64,000 bases of DNA from Tilletiopsis washingtonensis (taxonomy: Eukaryota > Basidiomycota > Exobasidiomycetes > Entylomatales): contig NW_020312007.1 in NCBI RefSeq assembly GCF_003144115.1, positions 644,434 through 708,433 on the forward strand. Reading direction: 5' to 3'. The position numbers and the translations under genes are program-made. The notes beneath the pieces were generated by a model. That model saw only the letters and a program-made list of their open reading frames with translations, did no database searches and had not been told where the DNA came from. Position 1 is the stretch's first letter; each line of letters starts with the position of its first letter. Positions 45,702-55,710 of the stretch are shown piece by piece.

Positions 45702-47167
45702 TCAGTGCAGCTCGAAGATGCTGGGGTCGGGCAGGCCCTGCCAGTTGCGCTTCTCGTAGTCCTTCAGCGCGATGGCAGTGGCCTCGAAGCTGTGCGTGCG
45801 ATTGTCAGCATGCTGGACGGGCCATGCTCTCTCGTGGCAGCTCACGTGTTCTGCAGCGTGTGGTATTGCACGCCGAGCACCTTGGCCGTCTTCTCGCCGC
45901 TGAGGCCGTTCTGCACGACGGCGCCGCCCGTCTGCGGCTTGCCCGTGGGCACGTTGCCGCGCCACTCGGCGGGGATGCGCGCGCTGGAGTGCACGATGTC
46001 GGCGACGTCCTGCAGCGTCCACTTGCCTGCGGTGGTGTCAGCGGAGCGAGGCTGCGGCGATGGGCTGCGCAACTCACCGATGGTGGGTGCGAAGCGGTGA
46101 CCGCCAGCCTCGGTGTGCAGCAGTGCCATAACGTGCGCGTCCGCCACGTTGCGCACATCGACAACGCAGCCGAGCAAGCCGGGCATGTCGTCCTCCTTCT
46201 TGGCGCCGTGCAGAATGTCCCAGCACGTCTTGGAGCTGGTGTTGAGCTTCTCGGCGCTGGCACACGGGTGGATCGGGGGGCCGATAATGTACGGCGGGTT
46301 GATGGTGGCGAGATCCCAGCTCGGCTGCTCGCGCTCGACGAACGCCCAGGCAGCACGCTGCGCAGAACGTTGTCAGCGTGGCCAGCGCGCTCTATAAAGG
46401 CTTCGCACTTCTGCCTGGGTCTTACTACTCCTGTAGCTGGAGACCGCTGCAATGTAATTGTCAGAGCTCAGAGCGGAAGCGAGCTCGGGGGGAGCTGCAA
46501 CACTTACGCTCCTGCGCCTCGCCGTCGCGCTCGGTCTCTTTGACCGACGTCTCGTTCCAGTCCTCCTCGGTGTACTGCTGCGGCACGGGCTTGGCCGTGT
46601 CGAGGATAGCGGCGAACGAGCTCGTGATGACGACGCGCTTGAGCTTGTCGCCGTGCTTGAGGCACGACTGCAGCATGTTCTCCGTGCCCTTGAGCGCTGG
46701 GTTGATGAGGGCGGTGATCGCCTTGCCGTCGGTGTTGAAGTGGAACGGTGAGGCCGTGTGCAGCACGCCGTCAACGCCCTTCACAGCCTCGTCGAACACG
46801 CCAGGCTGAGAGAGAGCAGGAGAGTGTCAGCACCGTGGCAGAGAGCGAGACAGCTACGCGAGCGGCGCTGCGTCGGGCCAAGCGTGCCCTGCGGCGCATC
46901 CCCTTCGCATTCCCTTCGCCTTGCCGCACTATGCACCACACCGCCTCGCTTCATACGCACCGTCTCGAGGTCGTCGGCCATGACGGTCTCGAACTGGCCG
47001 GGGAAGTCGCGGTCGAAGAGCTGCTGCAGGTACTGCGCCTTCTCCTCGCTGCGGCACGCGCCGCGAACGCGGTGGCCGCGCTGCAGCAGCACGCGGCAGC
47101 ACCACGCGGCGACGAAGCCCGAGGCGCCGCTGACGAGCACGGTCGAGTTGGCGGGGATGGGTGCCAT
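45702..47167 (-). CDS. NAD(P)-dependent reductase, dihydroflavonol-4-reductase/GRE2-like extended SDR
   Basis: Predicted 363 residues from six exons: 47167-46961, 46805-46508, 46446-46409, 46357-46078, 46026-45846 and 45789-45702. Extended short-chain dehydrogenase/reductase. It has the Rossmann motif VLVSGASGFVAAW (residues about 10-22), GVDGVLHTASPFHF, RVVITSSFAAILD and the YxxxK catalytic pair as YRSSK (Tyr173, Lys177). Yeast Gre2 and related fungal enzymes reduce ketones and aldehydes such as methylglyoxal or isovaleraldehyde with NADPH; the substrate here is unknown. The YxxxK motif sits in a 38-nt exon. The donor of the second intron is GTAAGT, different from the local GTGAGT norm. Confidence 0.9.
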
Positions 47168-47605
47168 GTTGAGCTTGTGTGTTGCGGTGTTGATGTGGTG
47201 GGAGGGAAGCCGGCGGCAGCGTGGAGCGCTCGTGCTTCGTTCTGCGCCGGGCTGCCGGCGGCTGGCGCGCGGGGCGAGCGCTCCTCACCCGACGCCGTCT
47301 GCCTGCCGCTGCCCTGCCGCGGTCGTGTCTGCCACGCCGTCCACTCGGCATCGTGCCGAGCTTGACGCGATTGTGCCGCGCTGGTGACGCAGCAGAGGGA
47401 TGCGCCAGGTGGAGGCCGAGCTGCGGCTGCTCCCACGCCTACGCGCCGCGGATGCCACGGAGCTGCGCTTCCCCGCGCTAGCGCAGCAAGATGCGCCGCG
47501 AGCACGTTCCACCCTCGAGCTTCTTCCTGTCGAGTTCTGGCGCAAGCATTTCTCGTCCCAACCACCACAAGCAATCATCTCTCAAGATCAGCCCGGCGCC
47601 GCTGC
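47168..47605. other. divergent intergenic region
   Basis: About 440 bp between the reductase start and the orphan gene start. No gene or motif recognised. Confidence 0.55.
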
Positions 47606-48829
47606 ATGCGCCTGACGGCTTCTCTGCGTCTACGCACATTCCGACGCCTTGCTGTGCGCGCAACGGGCCGCCTGCCCGCGCGCTCCCTCGCCTTCGCCCG
47701 CCGCGCGGTGCCGCCTTCGCCGCTGCACAGCCAGCCTCCGCTGCGCCGCACGCTTCACGTCGCCATGCCGCTACTCGCTCTCTCCGACACACGTCAGGTG
47801 CAGGGCGACGTCGCCGCACGCCGCAGCGCCGCTATCGTCGAGCGCTTCGCCGAAAGCGGCATCGCAACCAAGCGGCCGCTGCTGCTCGACGTCGTGCAGG
47901 CGCTGCTGCTCGCTGCGCTCGCGCAGCCGGCCGAGATCCCGCAGCAGGTGCGCTTCATCGCCGAGCTGCTGCCGGAACTGCAGCGCTGCGACGCCGAGTA
48001 CTTCTGCGAGGCCGAGGAGCCTGCGTATCAGCAGCCCGGGCGCGCAGAGACCGAGGGCGCTGGCGACGCTCTGCGCGCTCTGTTCTTTCAGGCGCTCGGC
48101 CGCGATCTACTGCGCGCGTGCGTGCCGACTTCGACGCCGGAACCGCTCGGAGACGGCGACGCATCTTCCTCTACGCACTTCCTGCCGGCGCTTGCTCACT
48201 CGCTGCTGGCCGCTGAGCTTCTGCGCAGCGACGAGCTGCGCGACGAGGCCTGGCGCGTCGTCGATTCGCTGCTTGCGCGCTGCCTCTTCACGTCGACGCC
48301 GCACGCCGCCAGCCTCGTCGCTCTACCGGCGCTCCTCTCGTCGCTCGACACGCTGCGTGCGCATCTCGAGCCGACTGGCTCTGCGCGCGGCAAAGGCAGG
48401 AACTACGTCTGGTACGACGACGCTTTCAGCTCGCCCTCCGCGACATGGGGCTTCGACGAGGTCTGCGCTGCGTTCACCGCCGGCCCTCCGAAGGCAGTAC
48501 TCCCACGCGCCGGCACGGACTCGCTCTCCGACGGTCTGCTGCAGCAGTACACAGCTGCAATCTCGCGCGTCGAGGCCGCAGAGCAAACCGATCGCAGCGT
48601 CGCTCAGATGCTAGAGGACTACCGCTTTATCTGCGAGGGCAGCGAGACGCTGGCCAGCATGCGCGGCGGTCTGGACCAGCTCGAGGCCCGCGCCGGCAGC
48701 ATCACGTCGCTCTTGCAGAAGAAGCGCCGGCAGCTCAACGGTGCGACGACGGCGGAACAGGCGGACGCGATCGCTTCACTTTGCGACGAGCTCGACGCCC
48801 TCGAGGGCAAGCTGCGTGCATTGGAATAA
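47606..48829 (+). CDS. hypothetical protein, possibly mitochondrial
   Basis: Single-exon frame for 407 residues that I do not recognise. The first 50 residues are Arg/Ser/Leu-rich with no acidic residue (RLTASLRLRTFRRLAVRATG), which resembles a mitochondrial targeting sequence. A second Met at about residue 54 (MPLLALSDTRQVQG) could be the real start if that leader is not used. The body looks helical. A compact motif stands out, YVWYDDAFSSPSATWGFDEV (around 48406-48465), followed by a Gln/Glu/Arg-rich C-terminal helical part (LLQKKRRQLNGATTAEQ then LCDELDALEGKL), coiled-coil-like. Strong G/C third positions and its fit between neighbours support it as a real gene. Function not assignable. Confidence 0.65.
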   Translation: MRLTASLRLRTFRRLAVRATGRLPARSLAFARRAVPPSPLHSQPPLRRTLHVAMPLLALSDTRQVQGDVAARRSAAIVERFAESGIATKRPLLLDVVQALLLAALAQPAEIPQQVRFIAELLPELQRCDAEYFCEAEEPAYQQPGRAETEGAGDALRALFFQALGRDLLRACVPTSTPEPLGDGDASSSTHFLPALAHSLLAAELLRSDELRDEAWRVVDSLLARCLFTSTPHAASLVALPALLSSLDTLRAHLEPTGSARGKGRNYVWYDDAFSSPSATWGFDEVCAAFTAGPPKAVLPRAGTDSLSDGLLQQYTAAISRVEAAEQTDRSVAQMLEDYRFICEGSETLASMRGGLDQLEARAGSITSLLQKKRRQLNGATTAEQADAIASLCDELDALEGKLRALE

Positions 48830-48918
48830 TCATACAGAGTAGAAGTACATCTGGCCGGCATCGGCCGTGCAATCGATACAGTAGAGTAGGGAGCCAGGCC
48901 CGCGCAACGAGAGACTTG

Positions 48919-51900
48919 CTAGCGCAAGACTCGTGCCAAGGCGGCCCGGAAGCCCGGACGGAAGCGGTCGAGGGCCGGCGTAGGAGCAGCCGGCTTGACG
49001 GGCGGGGCCAAGATCGGGTCGGTCCTCGTCTTGCCGCCGGAGCCCTGCAGCTGGATCGGCGAGTACGCATCAACGTCGCCTGCGGCCCATCGGCACGTCT
49101 CGCGCATCTCTGCGACAGCGCGGCGCCGCGCCGCCGCCTCGAGCTCGCTCAGGTCGCGGCGCAGCTCATCAAGCGGGACTGCGCCTCCTTGCGGGACTCC
49201 TGGCGCGGGCTTGCTCGCGCTGCTGGGCGTAATAATGGGTGGCGCCCAGGCCACGCTGACATCGGACGTGCCGCTGCCGATGATGCGCGCGAGACTGTGC
49301 AGCCATGCGAAGAGCTGCTCGACGAGGTTGTCCTTCGCGGAGAGCGAGTGCAGGACGCCGTACCATGCAGGCACGGCATCGTCCAGCAGCGTCGCGATGG
49401 TAGAGACGCTGCGCCAGGGCTCTTGAACGCGGGAGCGCAGGCCGGAGAGCACGTCAAGGAGTCGCGAGAGGAACTCGCGCAGATCCTCCACGACGCTGGC
49501 AAGCGGCAGACAGCGATGCACACGGCGCAGCGTGTGCATGAGAGGCTCGAGCAGCGTCTCGACCATGCGCTTGATCTCGGGCATCTGCAGCGTCTCGCGC
49601 ACCAGCGTGGCGTCGCGTCGCAGCGAGAGCAGCCGCAGGGCGCGCTGCATGTCGTAGATGAGGCGGACGTCGACATTTGCCTTGAGCTTGGCTGCCACCT
49701 CCTTGTCTGCAGCAGAATGTCAGTCACGCTCGGCTCTGCGCATCTCATCGCTACTGACCGCTCGGCAACGTCTCGACGAACTCGCGGTGCGCACGCGTGG
49801 CCTTGACGATGCGCTGCACGCCCTCGGGGGTCAGCCTTGGGCTGTCCGAGCCGCGCGCAATGGCAGCGACGAGCGGAATGCACGCCATTTCGGCACTCTG
49901 CCGGACGAGCCGCTTCTGCGCGTCCTGCATCTGCACGAAGTTCTCGATCTTGCGCATGATCGTCGAGCCAAATCTGCGCTTAAGATCAGCCAGCTCGGCC
50001 TGCATGCCGGCCAGCCCGCCATCTTCGAGCAGCACGGCGAGTAGGCGGCCGACAAAGTCGCCGCCGGCAATCGCACTGCGCACTCGTTGCAGCATGATGC
50101 CTCCGGGCTGATCCATCGCTTGCGAGAGGCTGCGCCAGGGGAAGGCGTGGAAGAGATCCTGCGCGCGCTGCAGGTTCTTGCCGGACTCGCTGCCCGACAC
50201 GAAAACGCCGAAGAGACCATGCGACAGGCGCAGATTTGCCAGGGAGACGGCCCGCTGATACGCCAGCGGCAGAGCGGAGAATGTGCTGCTATCTTGAATT
50301 GCAGCGTACGCGCGCAGGAGCTCGTCTGCGTTAAGATCAGGTCAGCAAGCGTGCAGGAGGACCACACTGCCTGTACCCACCTCCGTCAGTGCAGGCGCGC
50401 CATAAGGTCTCGAGCTCATCGTGCAGCTCGAGCGCCTCTGCTGCAGCTCCGGCTGCGACAGCTTCGCGATCCGCGCGCTTGGTCTCGTCAATGGCTCTCC
50501 GAACCTCGGCATCGGCTCGCGTCCCTGGCCGCATCTCCTTGTCCGTGAGGCTGCCCACCGACAAGAAGGCTTGCGTCTCGGAGCCATGACCTGCACCCCG
50601 GACAGCGAGAGCATCGCGCAGCCAGGCCCGCAGATGGTGGCGCCGGAGCTCGTGATGAGCTGTTGCAGCACCAGAGGAGCTTTCCTCGGGCCTCGCGCCG
50701 ATGGGTGAGGTGCCGCGTGACGAGACCCGCCGCCCAGCGAAGATGCGTGAACGGCGCGGCGGCTTCTCGCCTGAAGCAAACTGCTCAAAGGTCCGGACTG
50801 AGGCAAGCCCGGGCGAGAGAGGCATCGAGTCGGGCGAGCCAGCTCCGTACGGGTCGGTGCGTCCGCGCGGCAGTCCTCGCTCGCTGGCTGTGAGGGACAC
50901 TTGACTTGTGTTGGCTCCTGGAAATTCTTGTGCAGGTGCAGGCGAGAGGGCCAGGCCGCTCCCTGTCGAGTCACTGCTTCGCGAGCGCTTGGGCTGGGGC
51001 CTCGAGCCGCCGTAACGCGGCGGGCGGGTGCCCGATGAGACGTCCATGTTGATGCTCGAGCGAGAGCTCTGGATCGAGCTCGTCTTTTCCATACCTGCGC
51101 TGCGCGGCGAGAGTATGCTTTGCATCGAGGCGACCGAAGAGCGGCGCTGGCTCTCGAGTGCCGCATTGCCGGTGAGAGGCCCGAGTGAGCCTGCGTCGGC
51201 AGCGTCCATGCCAGAGCCACGCCAGCGCGGAGGCAGCGGACGCACGCGCGCTTTGGGGCCCAGCTCTGCAGCGAGGCTCCGGGCGAACTGGAAGAAGTCC
51301 TCCTCGCTGCGCAGCACATACACGATGGGAAACCCGTAGCGCCGCACCGACAGCAAGAATTCGCAGTCGGTGCCGGATCGGGCGCGCAGCGAGATGATGT
51401 CCACTTCCATGCCGCCCTGCTTGAGCTGTGAGACTTGCAGTCGGTGAGCGACGTACGCGCTCGGCGGCATGACTGCTATCAGCTCCGGTGCTCGGGGCCA
51501 GGGCACTGCAGCGACCTGAGCAGCAGACTTGCGCGACAGGCCTTTTCTCAGCACCGCGGTGATGTACTTGACAAGCAGTGCGGAGATTGCGCGGCTGACG
51601 ACGTTCAGGGTGGACTTTGCGCTGTAGTCGGAGCCGTCGCCCTCGCCGTGCCGGTCGACAGGCTCGCTGAGCGACAAGTCCTGGCGCTTGCGGAGCAGAG
51701 GTAGCACGCCCTCTGTGACGAACCTGTGGACGTCTGGCGCGCCGGCCGAGGCCGGCGAGAAGAGAGGACAGGTGGAGAGCGCTCGGGCGAGAAGGAAATG
51801 GATGATCGGCAGGCGTGGACGCGGCAGTGCGGCGAAGGCAGGCCGCTTCTTGAAAATTGCGAGCTCGTCACGGCCCAGGGCTGCGGGCTTCGATGGCGCC

Positions 51901-53711
51901 GAGATGCCATCAAGTAGCCATGCACGATCGAGCTCCCAGCGCAGCTGCCTGGCCACCATCTCGCGCACAAAACAATAGAGCTGCGCGGGCGCGAGCTCGG
52001 CTTTGCGCAGCCAAGTGTAAGTCGCTGGTGCGACGGCATGGAACTGCGGCGGCTCGGGTAGCTCCGCCGCCGCCATTGCGAGAGAGGATGCCTCGGATGC
52101 TGCCTTGATCGAGTCTGCAATGGACACTGGGGCCGTCGACTCAGTCGCAGTCGAGTCCGTGGTGGCCGAGCGTGAGTGAGATGTGGCCTCAAAATAGGAG
52201 GTCCGTTGTGCTGCATGTCCCCGCGGCGTGTCAACCTCGTCGGCGGGGGTCTGCGTGCGTGCTTCACACAGCGACAAGGCAAGCAGTTGCGCAGCAGGAG
52301 GCCCGGCAGCGTCCGTCGAGTCACTGAAGGGTGAGGGTGCTTCGTCTATGCTCGAGTGCCGCGAATGCGCATCCAAGTACTCCGACGACTCGCGAGGAGG
52401 GTGTGCGCTCTCATCGGCAGACGTCGATGCGCCATTTAGCTGCAGCGCCGGTGGAGCTTCAGCTTGCGGCGTGGACAGCGGCGAGACCGCATCGGCGGCA
52501 GCATCGGGAACCCATGTGAAGGCACCTGGGAAGCTCGGCTGTCGCCGACGATTGAGTGCCCGCTCAGCGGCTGATGACGGGGGTTGGCCCAAGGCGAAGG
52601 TCGAGGGCGGACCGGCAGCGAAGTTAGCTGCAGGCGCCGGCTTGTCGACACGTGGCGCGCCTTCCATCGGCGTTGCAGGATCTTCTGGCTCTGCTTCTTG
52701 CAGAGCCCACGCGGGAGGAGCTGGGCTGAGCTCAGTCGTCGCGTCTCCGAACTCATCTCTTCGCCGTTCCTCGACACGCTGCTCCAGCCAGTGCTCGTCG
52801 AAGTTGAGCGCGTCTTCCTCCTCTTCCTCGTCGCTGTCCGCTCTGATGCTTTCGTCGTCGACAAGACTGGGCTGCAGCGAGTGTATGCGCTCGCGGCTCG
52901 GCCGCGCGGAGCCGTCGTAGACAAAGTGCGGCGTGCGCTCGACGCCAGGCAGGTCCTTGAAGAAGATGGGCGACGGCGGCCCGCGTCCTTGCACGGCGCT
53001 CACCGACGGCAGCTCGCGCAAGGCTCTCTGTGCCGCAGGCTCCTCGGCTGAGCCAGCAGAGCTCCATTCCTGGACCGAATCCATCACGCTGGGCGGCGGC
53101 GAGGTGACAGCGTCGGGCGTTGCTGGCGTCACATGACTCAGAGTCGACGCATCGAGGCTGTGCCGCTGAGCGTCCCGTGCCTCTCGCTTATTGATGCGTC
53201 GCAGCCGGCTCAGGATGCCCGTGCCGGTGGGCCGCCGCCGCGCCTTTGCTGGCACCGGTGGCGGCGACGTCGCCGGAGAGCTCGGCCCCGCCGACTCGGA
53301 GCCTAGAGACAGGCCGAGGGCCTCTGGAACTGGCCGTTGTGGCGACTGTAGTGGCGGCATGCTGGCGCGACGAAGCGAGCGAGAGCGTGCCAGCGACGGA
53401 GCAGCTGCGCCAGAGAGCGGCTCAGGATCCTCGTCGTCGGCGATGGCACGCGCAGCTTGCGCCCAGAAGATGGCCGGCTCGACGCCGAAGATGGTGGCCG
53501 ATGGTCCGGGCGTCGGCGAGCGCTGCTCCTCGTCCGAGTCGCCGTCGACCGAGCCGAACCAGGACATACGGCCCAGCACCGCCGGCGAGACGGGCGACGA
53601 GGCGCTGCGCTGCGACGCAGCACGGACAGGCCCGCCAGGACGCGCGGCCGTCGTGCTGATCGGCGGCGGCGCCGCCGGCGCGGTGATGTATGCCTCGGCG
53701 CTGGACGACAT
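48919..53711 (-). CDS. PX-domain protein with PXB and DUF3818 (yeast Ypr097w type)
   Basis: Predicted 1,561 residues; exons 53711-50381, 50325-49759 and 49706-48919. The layout matches fungal proteins such as yeast Ypr097w: a PX-associated region (PXB-like, about 545-740, FHAVAPATYTWLRKAELAPA onward), a phosphoinositide-binding PX domain (about 750-835, YVAHRLQVSQLKQGG and YGFPIVYVLRSEEDFFQFAR) and a large C-terminal DUF3818-like region (about 1060 to the end). The yeast protein has been linked to sterol and lipid-droplet organisation; that role is an inference here. The first roughly 530 residues are disordered and Ser/Pro-rich, with an acidic stretch SDEEEEEDALNFDEHW. The second intron uses a GTCAGT donor. 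Confidence 0.88.
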
Positions 53712-54634
53712 GGTGCTCTGCGGCGGTCACACGCACGGCGGTGCCGGACAAAAGGCCGCGACGGCCCAGCAGCGGAGAGGGCCGAGGCAGCAGGGAGAGA
53801 GGAGAGAGACGAGGGTGGAGCAGGTCGCTGCCGGTGCCTCACCGCGAGACGAAGGGCGTGCACTGCTGGGAACCACGGCGGGAACGCGGGTATATGGCGG
53901 GTCTGGACGGGAGGAGGGAGGAGACGGGAGAGGAGAAGTGCAGAGCGTGTCCAGCTTCTGGGCGCTGCCGGGTTGCGGGCGCCATGGGCCGCGCCCCGAT
54001 GCTGGCTGTGCTGCCCGGCGCGGCGGCTCGCGGCTCCGCATGCCGGTTCGAGGCAACGTCGATCCCTCGACCCAGCGTCAGACTCTCGCCTCGCTCGCGT
54101 GCTGAACATCGAAGGCCGGCAGCTGCCTCTGCATTAGACAGCATCACCCTCGACATACAGAGGCGAGCATGCCTGCCTCTCGGCGGGCAGCTCTCTCAAG
54201 GCGAGGCGAAAGTTTGCGAGGAGCGAGCGTGTCTCACCGAAGGCGTGCGAGCGCGGCGCGGCATGCGCCGTCATCGTGCGGCAGCTGCCGCGCCGCGCGC
54301 GCGTGGGCGATCCGGGGTGCCGTCGGCAGAGAGGAGCGCGGACATGCAGATGCACGGGGCAGGCAGGCATGCCGCACGCTGCTCACCTCCTCCATCTCCA
54401 CGCCGCTGTCTCGCGTCCAGCACCGTCGTCTTGCGTCGCCCTCGTTCTTCTCAGCCGGCTGTGCAGCTCGGCGCTTGTTGTGCCACTCGCCTGCTCGCGC
54501 TCTCACGCATCGTCCGGGCGCGCGCCGCTTCTGCAGCGCCCGGCGCCCGTCGCACACTCCTCGCAGCTCGTGGTCCGCTTGCCCGACGGTTCTGCGCATC
54601 GCCACGCTCCGAAGCGCCACCACACGCCTGTAGT
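53712..54634. other. divergent intergenic region PX gene / NIP30-like gene
   Basis: About 920 bp. Only chance open frames; no repeats of note. Confidence 0.55.
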
Positions 54635-55569
54635 ATGGCCGATCCGCGGCATGACCCGCCGCTGGCGCTGGCGGCGCCCAGCGCGCCCGCGGCCGCACGG
54701 CCAGCGTCCACGGCGGCGGCATATGGCTCCGTCAAGTCGCGCTTCGTCAGCCAGGATGCCATCGGCGAGGCACGCGCTCGTGAGTCGTGTGCTGGAAGAA
54801 TGCGTACCTGGGGCTCAATGCTAGGCTCCGCTTCCAGGCAAGGAGCAGGAGCTGCAGGAGGCCTACGCGCGCATCGGCCAGGAGCCTCCCAAGGCGCCCG
54901 AGGACGAGGTGTACGACCCGCGCACGCTGTACGAGGTGGGTGCCGACGAAGACGCACATCGCTTGCTGTGCGATGCGGATGCTGATATGTGGATGCCGTC
55001 TGCAGCGCCTGCAAGCGAACAAGGATGCCAAGCAGGAGGCGTTCGACGAGAAGATGAAGCTCTCGAACCAGTTCCGCGGCATCGACCAGGAAGAGTCGGT
55101 CTTCCTGGCCGACGTGCAGGCGCAGAAGCAGCGCGAGGAGCGCGCCAAGCGCAACGAGGAGCTCGAGGAGCTGAACCGCTTCAGGAAGTGAGTGCCGCTG
55201 CTGGAAGAGGACCCTCGGCCGCTCACGCGCGCCGGTCTCGCCTGCAGGGCTGCTCAGAGGAGCTCGCCTCCTCCTCCGCTCGTGCAGGGGCTTGCAGGCT
55301 CGCCGCCAGCGGCCAGCGGCTCGTCAGGCCCAGCATCCGCTCGAGCCGCCGCTGCAGCTCCTGCTGGCGCTTCCGCCGCTGCTGCGAAGAAGGGCAAGCG
55401 GAAGCGCGAGGGCCTGCTGGGCGTCGTTCGCAAGAAGCCCGCCCCTGCGCCAGCCGCCTCGGCCTCGTCGGCGGCAAGCAGCGCCGCGACGACGAGCGGC
55501 GGCGCGGCAGCTGTACCGCAAGCAGCCGCTTCGTCCGACGGCCAGGCAGAAGGGGATAAGAAAGGGTGA
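54635..55569 (+). CDS. NIP30/FAM192A (PIP30)-domain protein
   Basis: Predicted 248 residues; exons 54635-54779, 54838-54935, 55006-55187 and 55248-55569. The N-terminal domain matches the FAM192A/NIP30 family: VKSRFVSQDAIGEARARKEQ, EDEVYDPRTLYERLQANKDA, KQEAFDEKMKLSNQFRG and IDQEESVFLADVQAQKQ. The human protein (PIP30) binds the proteasome activator PA28gamma in the nucleus; whether the fungal protein has that role is unknown. The C-terminal part is Ala/Ser-rich low complexity with a basic KKGKRKREGLLGVVRKK patch that could be a nuclear localisation signal. It is convergent with KEX2, about 140 bp between stops. Confidence 0.88.
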
Positions 55570-55710
55570 ATGTATTATATGCGATCAGGCGCGTGCACAT
55601 GCGACAGGCCATAGCTCATCGAGCCGGCGCGCCGCGCCCGGTGCGGCTGAGGCCCCTCCCAGCCCGTCCATCGCCGCGCCTCGCCCAGCCACCCTCCGGC
55701 ACCCGCTGCC

